Source: Palsa-883 sp963826975 (GTDB lineage Bacteria; Pseudomonadota; Alphaproteobacteria; Acetobacterales; Acetobacteraceae). From it: DNA of 64,000 nt. The notes beneath the pieces were generated by a model. That model was not told where the DNA came from. It worked only from the letters and a program-made list of their open reading frames with translations, and ran no database searches. The DNA is taken from positions 248,001 through 312,000 of the forward strand of contig CAWGZJ010000012.1 of assembly GCA_963826975.1 (NCBI GenBank). The letters run 5' to 3'. Shown piece after piece: positions 9,622 to 18,905 of the stretch; position 1 is the first letter of the stretch; every line of letters starts with the position of its first letter. Both the position numbers and the translations under genes were made by a program.

Positions 9622-10410
9622 CTACGCGGCGGTGAAATTTGGCGGCCGGCGCTCGGCCATCGCCTTGGTGCCCTCGCGGAAATCGTCAGTCTTGCGCAGC
9701 CAGTCCTGCTCCTCGTATTCGCGCTCTGTCGCCTGGGCGACGGCCTCGGCGAGGCCGCGCCGCAAAGTCTCGCGCGTCGCCACAATCGCCAGTGGCGCGG
9801 ACCCGGCGATGTCGCTTGCGACTTCGATCGCCTTGGCGCGCACCTGATCGAGTGGCACACAGTAATCCGCCAACCCAAGTTTCAACGCTTCATCGCCCGG
9901 CACGCGACGGCCGGTGTACATCAGCATCGCGGCAGTCTGCATGCCCACCAACCGCGGCAACGTCGCAGTCAGTCCGAATCCGGGATGAAATCCCAGCCGC
10001 GTGAAGTTGGCGGAGAACCGTGCCTCCCGGCAGGTCACCCGGAAATCCGCCATCACTGCCAGGCCAAGCCCGGCGCCCACCGCAGCGCCCTGCACGACCG
10101 CAACGATTGGCTTGCCGGTGCGCCATAGCCGCTGCGCCTCCTTGTACAGGTGTCGCCCGCGCGTGCCACCCAAGGCCACGCCATCAGGGCCGCGATTGGA
10201 AAAATCGGCGCCGGCACAGAAATGCTTGCCTTCGGCACACAGCACGATGGCGCGGCAATCGCGGGTGCGGTCCATGTCCTCCAGCACGTCGGCGATCTCG
10301 GCGACCATGTCGGTGTCGACGAAGTTGTTCGGGCCACGCCGGATCTCAACGATGGTGATCACGCCTTCCCGGCTGACGCCGATGTGCTTGAACGTCGCGG
10401 TATCAGCCAT
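9622..10410 (-). CDS. enoyl-CoA hydratase/isomerase (crotonase) family protein
   Basis: This 262-residue crotonase-fold protein has the CoA/oxyanion segments FCAGADF and GAAVGAGLGLAV. The start at 10410 (MADTATF) follows a GGAGGA ribosome site. The glutamate of the usual PExxLGxxPGxG segment is absent (FTRLGFHPGFG), and the second catalytic Glu position also looks replaced, so it may not be a true hydratase. It is the promoter-proximal gene of a pair with the enolase-superfamily gene and diverges from the acyl-CoA ligase gene. Confidence 0.83.
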   Translation of the reverse strand: MADTATFKHIGVSREGVITIVEIRRGPNNFVDTDMVAEIADVLEDMDRTRDCRAIVLCAEGKHFCAGADFSNRGPDGVALGGTRGRHLYKEAQRLWRTGKPIVAVVQGAAVGAGLGLAVMADFRVTCREARFSANFTRLGFHPGFGLTATLPRLVGMQTAAMLMYTGRRVPGDEALKLGLADYCVPLDQVRAKAIEVASDIAGSAPLAIVATRETLRRGLAEAVAQATEREYEEQDWLRKTDDFREGTKAMAERRPPNFTAA

Positions 10411-10694
10411 TGTGGTTTCCTCCATTCGCAAGCTGGTGCTGCCACCATATGTGGCGACCCTGGGTTCGTCACCCCCAACATTTCATCACACCTGGCATTG
10501 CCCAACTCGGACGGATCAGCAAGTCTGCCCGGACGGGATGGGAAAACGCGGATGAATTTCGATTTTTCCGACGCTCTGAAGCCGCGCGCGCGGATGAGTT
10601 GCTGGCTGCTGCCTCGCGTCATGACCCGCCCACGCGCGCGACCGAAGGCTGGGCCGAGAACAAGCTCGGGCGAGCCGTGACGGATAGCGATGCC

Positions 10695-12818
10695 ATGAAC
10701 CATCCGCTCGAGTCCCTCTTCTGGCCGCGATCGATCGCGGTGCTTGGCGCCTCGCCGGATATCCATCGCATCCGCGGGCGCCTGCTGCATCACCTGAAAG
10801 GCAACGACTTCCCGGGCCGCATCCTGCCGATCAACCCGAGCTACAGCGAGATCGACGGCCTGCCCTGTTACCCAACTCTTGCCGCGGCGGGCACGCCGAT
10901 CGATCTCGTTCTGATGGCGATCCCGGCCGCGGGCGTCGCCGCGGCGACCGAGGACTGCGCCCGTGCCGGAGCGAAGCACGTCGTCATCATCAGCTCCGGC
11001 TTTGCGGAAGAGGGCGGCAGTGCGGATGTAGCACAGCTTCAGCTTGCCGAGATTGCCCGGCGCACCGGCACCCGTGTCACCGGACCGAATTGCGAGGGGT
11101 TCTTCAATATCGACGGCAGAGTGGCCTGCACCTTCAGCCCAACGGCCGAGATCGGTGGCACGGCATCGACCCAGCCGCGCGTATCCACGCGGCGCATCGG
11201 GGTGATTGCGCAATCGGGCGGCATCGGTTTCGCATTGTTCAACCGCGGCCAGGCTGCCGGGTTGTCATTCAGTTACGTGATCTCCACCGGCAACGAGGCC
11301 GACCTTAGCGCTGCGGACTTCCTCGACTACATGGTGCAGGACACGCGCACCGAGGTGGTGATACTGTTCCTGGAGGCGGTGCGCGATGGGGGGCGCTTCG
11401 TCGCGGCATTGGAACGGGCGCGCGCTATTGGCAAGCCCGTGGTTGCCATCAAGATCGGCGCGTCGGAAGCCGGGCAGCGCGCCTCTGCATCGCACACGGC
11501 CTCGCTCAGCGGTTGGCAGACCGCCTATCGCGCGGTGTTTGCCCGCTACGGCGTGATCGAGGCGGACGATCCCGACGACGCGGTGGCGATCGCCGGCGTG
11601 CTGACTACCTGTCCGTTGCCGAAAGGACGCCGTGCCGCGGTCGTTACGGTGTCCGGCGGCGGCGGCGCGTGGATGGCGGACGTGCTGTCCGCGCACGGAC
11701 TGCAGGTGCCGGCGCTGTCGCCTTCGTTGCAGGAGCGGTTGCGACCATTCATGCCGTCCTACGGCGCGTCGGCCAATCCGGTGGATGTGACCGCGCAGGG
11801 ATCCAATACCGGTCCGGCCGTCATGTCGGCATTGGAATGTCTGACCGCGTCCGACGAGATCGACCTGGTGGTGCTGGTGACCTCGCTGACCAGTGAGACG
11901 CGCGTGTCGCTGGATCCGGCGCGGCTGCGCGCGGTCGCGGAGCACCAGGCGAAGCCGGTCACGGTGTGGACCTACACGATGCCGTCGGCCTTCGGCCGTG
12001 CCAAGGCGGCAGAGTGCGGGCTGTTCCTGCACACGGATCTGCAAGGCTGCGGCCGCGCGATGGGACAGATCGCTGCCTATGCCGCGGGTCTGCCGCGCTC
12101 TTTGCCGGCGCCCGCGATCATAGCCACCCGGATCGCATTGGCGAACGACCTGCCGCACGTCCTGACCGAGCATCGGGCAAAGACGTTGCTTGCTGCGTAC
12201 GACCTGCCGACAGTGGCCGAGCAGCTAGCGACATCGGAGACGGAAGCTGCGGAGATCGCGACACGCATCGGCTTCCCGGTTGCTTTGAAAATCCAATCCC
12301 CCGACATCCCGCACAAGACAGAGGCCGGCGGCGTGCGACTGAACTTGCGCGACGCAGCGGCGGCGGCCATCGCATATCGGCACATCATGCAGGCTGCCAC
12401 GCGCAATAAGCCCGACGCCGCGGTCGAGGGCGTGCTGGTGCAGAAGATGGCGCCGCGCGGACAGGAGTTGGTTATCGGCATGGTCAACAATGCCACCTTC
12501 GGCCCGATCATGATGGTGGGCTTCGGCGGCACACTGGTGGAGTTGATGGGCGACGTCGTGCACAGCCCCGCGCCGGTTGACGCCGCCGAAGCCATGCGCA
12601 TGCTCGACACGCTGCGCGCGGCGCCCTTGTTGCACGGATTCCGCGGGGCGCCGGCGCCGGACCTGATGCCGCTCGTCGCGTTGATTGCCCGCATCGCCGA
12701 CATCGCGCTGTTGCACCGCGACCGGATTCGCGAAATGGAGTTCAACCCGGTGATCCTGCATGCCGATGGCTCGGGCATTACGATCGCCGACGCGCTGATC
12801 ACACTGAACGAGGCTTGA
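10695..12818 (+). CDS. NDP-forming acyl-CoA synthetase (acetyl-CoA ligase family)
   Basis: This 707-residue fusion has a CoA-binding Rossmann domain (WPRSIAVLGASPD near residue 10), succinyl-CoA-ligase-like domains with the phosphohistidine region, and a C-terminal ATP-grasp domain (from about residue 490; LKIQSPDIPHKTEAGGV). It ligates an acid to CoA with ATP. The ATG at 10695 begins the conserved CoA-binding domain; a GTG at 10677 is also in frame. The stop at 12818 lies 2 bases before the next ATG, so it is coupled with the acyl-CoA dehydrogenase gene. Together they suggest activation and then desaturation of one acid. Confidence 0.88.
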   Translation: MNHPLESLFWPRSIAVLGASPDIHRIRGRLLHHLKGNDFPGRILPINPSYSEIDGLPCYPTLAAAGTPIDLVLMAIPAAGVAAATEDCARAGAKHVVIISSGFAEEGGSADVAQLQLAEIARRTGTRVTGPNCEGFFNIDGRVACTFSPTAEIGGTASTQPRVSTRRIGVIAQSGGIGFALFNRGQAAGLSFSYVISTGNEADLSAADFLDYMVQDTRTEVVILFLEAVRDGGRFVAALERARAIGKPVVAIKIGASEAGQRASASHTASLSGWQTAYRAVFARYGVIEADDPDDAVAIAGVLTTCPLPKGRRAAVVTVSGGGGAWMADVLSAHGLQVPALSPSLQERLRPFMPSYGASANPVDVTAQGSNTGPAVMSALECLTASDEIDLVVLVTSLTSETRVSLDPARLRAVAEHQAKPVTVWTYTMPSAFGRAKAAECGLFLHTDLQGCGRAMGQIAAYAAGLPRSLPAPAIIATRIALANDLPHVLTEHRAKTLLAAYDLPTVAEQLATSETEAAEIATRIGFPVALKIQSPDIPHKTEAGGVRLNLRDAAAAAIAYRHIMQAATRNKPDAAVEGVLVQKMAPRGQELVIGMVNNATFGPIMMVGFGGTLVELMGDVVHSPAPVDAAEAMRMLDTLRAAPLLHGFRGAPAPDLMPLVALIARIADIALLHRDRIREMEFNPVILHADGSGITIADALITLNEA

Positions 12819-12820
12819 GA

Positions 12821-13981
12821 ATGTTCGAGATCCCCGAAGAACACCGCATGCTTCAGGACCTGGTGGCAAAGTTCGTCGACAACGAACTGATGCCGCTGGA
12901 AGACGCGGTGCTGAAGCGGGAGATGCAGGGCGACAAAGCCTATCTGACGGAGGCCGAGGAAGCGCCGCTGCTGGCCCGGTGCAAGGAGCTTGGGCTGTGG
13001 GGCTTGGACGTGCCCGAAGAGTTCGGTGGCGCCAACCTGCCCACCGTCGCGCTGATCGGCGTATACGAGGAACAGGGCCGCACCCCGGTGCCGTTCACCT
13101 TTCCGCCCGACAGCCCGAACCTGCACATGCTGATGGCGGTGGCGAATGACGAGCAGCGGCGCAAATACCTCGATCCTTACGCGCGCGGCGTCGCGAAGTC
13201 GGCGATCGCGATCTCCGAGCCGGGGGCTGGCGGCGATCCGGCGGGCATGACTACCCGCGCTGTGCAGGATGGCGAAGACTGGGTGATCAACGGGCGCAAG
13301 ATCTGGGTCAGCCGGGTGCCATACGCCGACTTCGTGATCCTGATGGCACGCACCGGTGAGGGCAAGCGGCAGGAGGGCATCACCGCCTTCATTGTCGAAA
13401 AAGCAACGAAGGGCTTTATCATCGAGCGCGAGATTCCCATGCTCGGCGGCCAGCGCACGTATGAACTGGTGTTTGAGGATTGCCGCGTTCCGGCACGGCA
13501 GGTGTTGGGCAAGCTGGGGCAAGGCTTCGCGCCGATGCAGCTGCGCCTGACAGTGCGTCGGTTGCAGATGGGTGCCTGGTGCGTCGGCGTCGCACGCCGC
13601 GCGCTGGACATGATGATGGACCATGCGAAACAGCGTTCGACGTTCGGGGTGAAGCTGGCGGATCGGCAGGCGATCCAGTGGTGGATCGCCGACGCAGCGG
13701 TGAAGATCCATGCCTGCCGGCTGATGGTGCTGGACGCCGCGGCGAAGCAGGATGCCGGACAGGACGTGCGCAGCGAGGCGTCGATGGTCAAGCTGTTCGG
13801 TACAGAGATGGCGCAGGAGGTGGTGGACCACGCGATGCAGACCTTCGGGGCGATGGGGGTTGCCAAGGAGCTGCCATTGCAGTTGATGATGCAGAGGGTG
13901 CGGACGATGCGTGTTTACGAAGGCCCGTCGGAGGTGCACCGCATGGTGATCGCCCGGCGGATGCTGGCGAGCAGGAAATAG
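12821..13981 (+). CDS. acyl-CoA dehydrogenase
   Basis: The 386-residue flavoprotein oxidises an acyl-CoA to the 2-enoyl-CoA and passes electrons to ETF. Family signatures are visible: AISEPGAGGDPAGM in the middle domain and VYEGPSEVHRMVIARRML at the C-terminus, the ACAD10/11-like form. The ATG at 12821 is used; a TTG six bases upstream overlaps the ligase stop. It follows the CoA ligase directly and precedes a nitroreductase-like gene by 21 bases, a likely three-gene operon. Confidence 0.9.
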   Translation: MFEIPEEHRMLQDLVAKFVDNELMPLEDAVLKREMQGDKAYLTEAEEAPLLARCKELGLWGLDVPEEFGGANLPTVALIGVYEEQGRTPVPFTFPPDSPNLHMLMAVANDEQRRKYLDPYARGVAKSAIAISEPGAGGDPAGMTTRAVQDGEDWVINGRKIWVSRVPYADFVILMARTGEGKRQEGITAFIVEKATKGFIIEREIPMLGGQRTYELVFEDCRVPARQVLGKLGQGFAPMQLRLTVRRLQMGAWCVGVARRALDMMMDHAKQRSTFGVKLADRQAIQWWIADAAVKIHACRLMVLDAAAKQDAGQDVRSEASMVKLFGTEMAQEVVDHAMQTFGAMGVAKELPLQLMMQRVRTMRVYEGPSEVHRMVIARRMLASRK

Positions 13982-14002
13982 CGATTCCAGGGAAAACGGA
14001 AG

Positions 14003-14563
14003 ATGGATGCAATCGATCTGCTGCTGACGCGGGAGTCGGCGCTGAAGCTGGAAAGTCCAGGGCCGACCGAGGCCGATTTGGATGTGATGATCCAGAGCGC
14101 ATTGCGTGCGCCTGATCATGGGCGGCTGCGGCCGTGGCAGTTCGTGGTTGTACCGGAGGACAAGCGCGCTGCGTTCGGTGAGTTGCTGGCGGCTTCGATG
14201 GCACGGCGGAGGCCGGATGCGCCGGAGGAAGAGTTGGCGCGAGAGCGGGGCAAGGCGATGCGTGCGCCGGTGATCGTGGTGGCGGCGGCAAAGCTGGCGA
14301 AGGGGCACAAGATCCCCGAGGTGGAGCAGCTTCTGTCGGCCGGCGCGGCGGTGCAGAACATCATGCTGGCGGCGAATGCGCGGGGGTTTGGCGCGATGTG
14401 GAAGACCGGCGCGCCGGCGTATGATGTGTCGGTGAAGGACGCGCTGGGGGTTGCGCCGGATAGTGAAATCGTTGGGTTTCTGTATCTTGGTACGCAGGTA
14501 GGCGGGGGGATACAGGTGCCTCGGCCGATGGCGAAGGATTATGTGTCGGTATGGGGTGGATAA
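14003..14563 (+). CDS. nitroreductase family protein (YdjA-like)
   Basis: This 186-residue FMN-dependent oxidoreductase shows the family pattern RAPDHGRLRPWQFVVV near residues 30-45, a central NIMLAANARGFGAMWKTG stretch and the C-terminal IVGFLYLG. This short YdjA-type group has unknown physiological substrates. It is the third gene of the ligase/dehydrogenase unit. It ends just before an intergenic repeat that carries an insertion sequence. Confidence 0.88.
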   Translation: MDAIDLLLTRESALKLESPGPTEADLDVMIQSALRAPDHGRLRPWQFVVVPEDKRAAFGELLAASMARRRPDAPEEELARERGKAMRAPVIVVAAAKLAKGHKIPEVEQLLSAGAAVQNIMLAANARGFGAMWKTGAPAYDVSVKDALGVAPDSEIVGFLYLGTQVGGGIQVPRPMAKDYVSVWGG

Positions 14564-14578
14564 TCTGCCTCTGCTGCT

Positions 14579-14662
14579 CCCTCCCCCCTTGAGGGGGAGG
14601 GCTGGGGTGGGGGGTGTCGCGGCAGGCTGCTGGCACCAACCCCTCCCCCTGCCCCCTCCCGC
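14579..14662. repeat. intergenic hairpin repeat, left part, split by the IS481 element
   Basis: A C-run/G-run hairpin (CCCTCCCCC...GGGGGAGGG at 14579-14602) is followed by further C-rich and G-rich arms. The complementary end (AAGGGAAGGGGGAG) resumes at 16037, beyond the insertion sequence. The original repeat was therefore cut in two by the insertion. Confidence 0.65.
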
Positions 14663-16031
14663 TGTACAGACCGGGGACATGGGTAACAGCTGTTCGGAGA
14701 CATGGGTGACACTGGTTCGGCCGGATTTGGCCGGATTGAGGAACACTCGATGCCTTTGTGGGAGCTGTCGGTGGTGGAGCAACGGGAGACGTTCGTGAAG
14801 CTTGCCCTGGCGAGCGGCGCGAACCGAAGCGAGTTGTGCCGGGAATTCGGGATCAGCCGGAAGGCCGGCTACAAATGGCTTGAGCGGTATCGAGCGGCGG
14901 GCGGCGCAGGTCTTGGCGATCGCTCGCGTCGTCCGCACGCGAGCCCATCGCGGACGGCTGATGCGACGGTGGCCGAGGTGCTGCGTATCCGGGCGTCGAG
15001 CAATAACGCCTGGGGTGGACGCAAGATCGCCTGGACGCTGGCCAGCCATGGCTGGCGGCCAGTGCCAGCATTGAGCACGATCACCGAGATCCTGCGTCGC
15101 CACGGCAAGCTGGATCGCCAGGCGCAGCATCCCGGGCCGCATGTTCGATTTGAGCGCGCTGAACCCAACGAATTGTGGCAGATGGACTTCAAGGGGCATT
15201 TCGCGCTGGCGCTGGGGCGCTGCCATCCGCTCACGGTGCTCGATGATCACTCGCGGTATTCGCTGTGCCTCGAGGCCTGCGACAACGAGCAGGACCTGAC
15301 AGTTCGCGACCGCCTGAGGACGTTGTTTCGCCGCTACGGACTGCCGTTTGCGATGCTGATGGACAATGGCGCGCCATGGGGTGACTGCGGCGGCCAACCC
15401 TTCACCATCTTCACGGCATGGCTGATGCGCCATGGCATCAGGGTCAGCCACGGGCGTGCCTACCATCCGCAGACGCAAGGCAAAGAGGAGCGTTTCCATC
15501 GTTCGTTGAAGGCGGAGGTTCTCGACCGCAACAGCTTTGCCGATCTCACGGCGTGTCAGCGCGCCTTCGACCGATGGCGGCCGATCTATAATCATGAGCG
15601 GCCGCATGAGGCGCTTGGCCTCAAGCCGCCGGCGGCGCGCTATCGCCCCAGCCCGCGGGCGTTCTGCGAGGATTTGCCGCCGATCGAGTACGGGCCTGGC
15701 GATATTGTTCGCAAGGTCGACAGCGAAGGTGTGATCAGTTTCAGGAACCGGCCCATTCGCATCGGCAAGGCGTTCCGCAAGCAACCCGTGGCGCTGCGGC
15801 CCAGTTCGGACGATGGCGTCTTCGACGTGCACTACTGCGTCCATCGCATCGGCCAGCTGGATTTGCGACCCCTCGCCGCGGCCGCCTGTGGATTTGTGGA
15901 CATCGCAAGAGCGATGCCCACAAATCCACAGGCGCAGCATCAACACCAGGTCAAAAATGGACTTTGACCCAAAGTGGAGAAGTGTCACCCATGTCTCCGA
16001 ACACCTGTCACCCTTGACTCCGGTCCAAACA
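14663..16031 (+). mobile_element. IS481-family insertion sequence, apparently complete
   Basis: The 1369-bp element starts TGT and ends ACA. The subterminal parts 14671-14712 and 15982-16023 are inverted repeats identical at 37 of 42 bases. The five bases CCCGC stand immediately outside both ends (14658-14662 and 16032-16036), the target duplication. It holds one intact transposase gene. Clean ends and duplication point to a fairly recent insertion. Confidence 0.9.
14750..15967 (+). CDS. IS481-family transposase
   Basis: This 405-residue DDE transposase has an N-terminal helix-turn-helix (SELCREFGISRKAGYKWLERY) and an integrase core. The catalytic residues are seen as the Asp in WQMDFKG, the Asp in LMDNGAP and the Glu in GKEERFHRS. 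The ATG at 14750 is preferred; an in-frame ATG at 14702 lies inside the terminal repeat. The reading frame is uninterrupted, so the enzyme may be active. Confidence 0.9.
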   Translation: MPLWELSVVEQRETFVKLALASGANRSELCREFGISRKAGYKWLERYRAAGGAGLGDRSRRPHASPSRTADATVAEVLRIRASSNNAWGGRKIAWTLASHGWRPVPALSTITEILRRHGKLDRQAQHPGPHVRFERAEPNELWQMDFKGHFALALGRCHPLTVLDDHSRYSLCLEACDNEQDLTVRDRLRTLFRRYGLPFAMLMDNGAPWGDCGGQPFTIFTAWLMRHGIRVSHGRAYHPQTQGKEERFHRSLKAEVLDRNSFADLTACQRAFDRWRPIYNHERPHEALGLKPPAARYRPSPRAFCEDLPPIEYGPGDIVRKVDSEGVISFRNRPIRIGKAFRKQPVALRPSSDDGVFDVHYCVHRIGQLDLRPLAAAACGFVDIARAMPTNPQAQHQHQVKNGL

Positions 16032-16066
16032 CCCGCAAGGGAAGGGGGAGTAGTTCTATGTCCGCC

Positions 16067-17435
16067 CTACCCCAGGCGCACCCTCGCCGCCGGATGACTA
16101 TCCGGCAGCCGTGCTCGGCCGAGTCCATATAGTTTCTCCCGCAACGTTCCGGGCGCGTAGGCCGTTTTGTAGACGCCTCGTGTCTGCAGCTCCGGCACGA
16201 TCAGGTCTGCGAAATCAACGAAGGTCTCCGGCGTCACGGCATAGGCCAGGTTGAAGCCGTCGATCCCGGTTTCCTCCGCCCAGCTCAGCATCTCGTCCAC
16301 CACGCGCCGCGGCGACCCCACCACCACAGGTCCGCGCCCGCCGATCGCCGCGTGTGCCGCGATTTCCCGCACCGTCCACGTGTGGTCCGGATCGGCCGTG
16401 GTAAACGCCTCCAGCGCCGAGACCATCGCGTCGCGCTCGCTGTAGCGTAGCGGCGCGTCCAGCGGCAGCGCGCCAAAATCCACGCCGGTCCAGCCGGACA
16501 TCAGCGCCAGCGCGCCCTCTTCGCTGACATGCGTGCGGTATTCTGCCAGCTTCGCCTGCGCCAAGGCGTCGGTGCGATCGGTCACGATCGTCATCATGGT
16601 GAAGATCAGAATCTCCGCGGGGTCGCGTCCGCTTGCCGCGGCGCGGCGGCGGATATCGGCCACGATTGGCGCGATCACCCGCTTCGACGGACCGTTGATG
16701 AACACGCACTCCGCGTGGTCCGCGGCGAACTGCCGCCCGCGTGCGGACGCGCCCGCCTGGTACAGCACCGGCGTCCGTTGTGGCGACGGTTCGGCCAGGT
16801 GGATGGCGTCGAGTTGGTAATAGGGCCCGTCATGCCGCACGCGATGAATCCGGTCCAGAGTCGGCAAAGATTCGCCGCTGCCGGTCACGCAGCACCGCCC
16901 CGTCCTGCCAGCTTGCCTCCCACAGTTTGTAGACCACCTGCATGTAGTCCTCGGCCACGGCGTAGCGCGTGTCGTGGCCGGCCTGCTCGCGCTGACCCAT
17001 CCCCTGCGCGGCACTATTCAGGTAGCCGGTAACGATGTTCCAGCCGATCCGCCCGTTGGTCAGGTGGTCCAGCGTGGACATGCGCCGAGCGAAGGGATAG
17101 GGCGGCTCGAACGTCAAGGTGCAAGTTACGCCGAAGCCCAGGTTGTGCGTGACCAGCGCCATCGCCGGGACCAGCATCAGCGGGTCGTTCACCGGCACCT
17201 GCACCGCCTGTTCCAGCGCAGTGCGCGGGCCGCCGCGATACACATCGTAGATACCCAGCACGTCGGCCAGGAACAGCGCGTCGAACAGCCCGCGCTCCAG
17301 TGTGCGCGCCAGGTCGGTCCAGTAGCCGAGCGTGTTGTAGCTGTCGGCGCGGTCACGCGGATGGGTCCACAATCCGGGCGACTGGTGGGCCACGCAGTTC
17401 ATATCAAAGGCATTCAGGCGGATCTGCTTGAGCAT
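16067..17435 (-). pseudogene. LLM-class flavin monooxygenase (NtaA/SnaA/DszA type), frameshifted
   Basis: The N-terminal half starts at 17435 (MLKQIRLNAFDMNCV) and runs through LWEASWQDGAVLRDR. The C-terminal half continues in another frame from IHRVRHDGPYYQLD through SEPSPQRTPVLYQAGAS-like sequence to 16067. The join lies near 16855-16870, consistent with one inserted base. Full-length relatives are FMN-dependent monooxygenases of about 440-450 residues acting on nitrilotriacetate, dibenzothiophene sulfone or similar compounds. The gene is either decayed or carries a sequencing error. A divergent MFS gene may once have worked with it. Confidence 0.82.
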
Positions 17436-17595
17436 CTTGCAACCTCGGCCAATCGGGACATGGCAGCTAAACCACGGATAACAAGGCGTCGGAACCGCGT
17501 CACGGTTGTCCGATCCGATCATAGCGCCCAAACTCGCTGCAAGCGTCGGCGGCACGCCGGGACTACCACGCAGAGACTTGGGGAACGTCCAGTCA

Positions 17596-18825
17596 GTGAG
17601 CGAGATCAGCACGGCGCGCGCGGCGCCGGCGCGCACTTCCGTGCTGTTTGCCAACGGCGACTTCTGGCGCCTGTGGTACGCCGGGCTGGTCGCGTTCGTC
17701 GTCCGCTGGCTGGAAACCCTGGCGGTGGCGGTCTTCGTCTATCGCGCCACCGGCTCGCCCTTCCTCGTTGCCATGATGACCATGCTGCGGCTGCTGCCGA
17801 TGGGGCTGTTTGGCGCGGTGCTCGGTGCAGTGGCCGAACGGATCGAACGGCGTAGCGCGCAGATCGGCGTCATCGCGCTGATGGGTTGCACCTCGGCCGC
17901 CTTGGCGATGCTGGCGTATGGCGGCCACCTCGCGGTCTGGCAGCTTGCGCTGGCCAGCTTCATCAACGGCCTTGGCTGGGCGACCGACAACCCGGTGCGC
18001 CGCGTGATGATCGGCGAGGTGGTTGGCAACCAGAAGATGGGCGTGGCGATGTCGATCGATGTCGGCACCAACAACGCCAGCCGCATGCTGGGCCCCACCA
18101 TGGGCGGCATATTGTTCGCCACGGTCGGCGTCGGTGGCGCGTTCGTGCTCAGCGTGGTGCTGTACACGACGTCGCTGCTCGTGATGCTAGGTCTGCGCTA
18201 TCGCAACGACCCGGGCCAGCTCGGTGGCGGGTCGGTGCTTCAGCGCATGCGCGACGGACTGGCGCTGGTGCGGCAGGATCGGCGGCTGATCGGCACGCTG
18301 GTGATCACCGTGATCTACAACGTGTTCGGTTGGCCGTTCACGTCGATGGTGCCGGTGATCGCGCAAGACCGGCTGCATCTGGCGCCGGAATGGATCGGCA
18401 TCATGGCCAGCATGGACGGCGTTGGCGCCTTCATCGGTGCGACCGTCATCGCGCTGTTCATCGGGCCGCGTTTCTACGCACGCACCTATCTGTGCGGCGT
18501 GACCAGCTACATGCTCATGCTACCGATATTCGCGTTGGCGTCGCGGCCGATCACCGCCGGCGCCGCGCTGCTGCTGACCGGGATCGGCGGCGCCGCGTTC
18601 AGCATCATGCAGGCGACCCAGGTATACCTCGCCGCGCCACCGGCGATGCGCAGCCGCGTGCTGGGCGTGCTCTCGGTGTGCATCGGCATCGGCCCGATCG
18701 GCTTCGTGCACCTGGGGTTGCTGGCGGACGCAATCGGCGCGCCCTGGGCGACCGCGACGATGGGGATCGAGGGGTTGGCGGCGCTTGCGCTGACGTTCCG
18801 CTGGTGGCGCATCATTCTGACTTGA
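17596..18825 (+). CDS. MFS transporter (enterobactin-exporter-like/MFS_3 type)
   Basis: This protein of about 409 residues has roughly 10-12 hydrophobic helices. The typical MFS loop after helix 2-3 is AERIERRSAQIGVIALMG, and GTNNASRMLGPTMGGIL lies in the middle. It belongs to the broad exporter group related to EntS and macrolide efflux proteins; the cargo is unknown. The GTG at 17596 is chosen; the frame extends upstream to 17506 but that part has no membrane character. It diverges from the monooxygenase. Confidence 0.82.
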   Translation: MSEISTARAAPARTSVLFANGDFWRLWYAGLVAFVVRWLETLAVAVFVYRATGSPFLVAMMTMLRLLPMGLFGAVLGAVAERIERRSAQIGVIALMGCTSAALAMLAYGGHLAVWQLALASFINGLGWATDNPVRRVMIGEVVGNQKMGVAMSIDVGTNNASRMLGPTMGGILFATVGVGGAFVLSVVLYTTSLLVMLGLRYRNDPGQLGGGSVLQRMRDGLALVRQDRRLIGTLVITVIYNVFGWPFTSMVPVIAQDRLHLAPEWIGIMASMDGVGAFIGATVIALFIGPRFYARTYLCGVTSYMLMLPIFALASRPITAGAALLLTGIGGAAFSIMQATQVYLAAPPAMRSRVLGVLSVCIGIGPIGFVHLGLLADAIGAPWATATMGIEGLAALALTFRWWRIILT

Positions 18826-18905
18826 TGCGCGATCAGTTCCAGGTCGCGCCGAACGTCGCGCTCGAGGTCGGCCAGACCTGTAGGCGGCATGCGATCCGGC
18901 CACGC

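Noticed and set aside
12077..15988. Minus-strand open frame of about 1300 codons
   Set aside because: It lies opposite the acyl-CoA ligase, acyl-CoA dehydrogenase, nitroreductase and IS481 transposase genes, all with clear motifs. The translation is low-complexity and has no domain; it is a GC-rich shadow.
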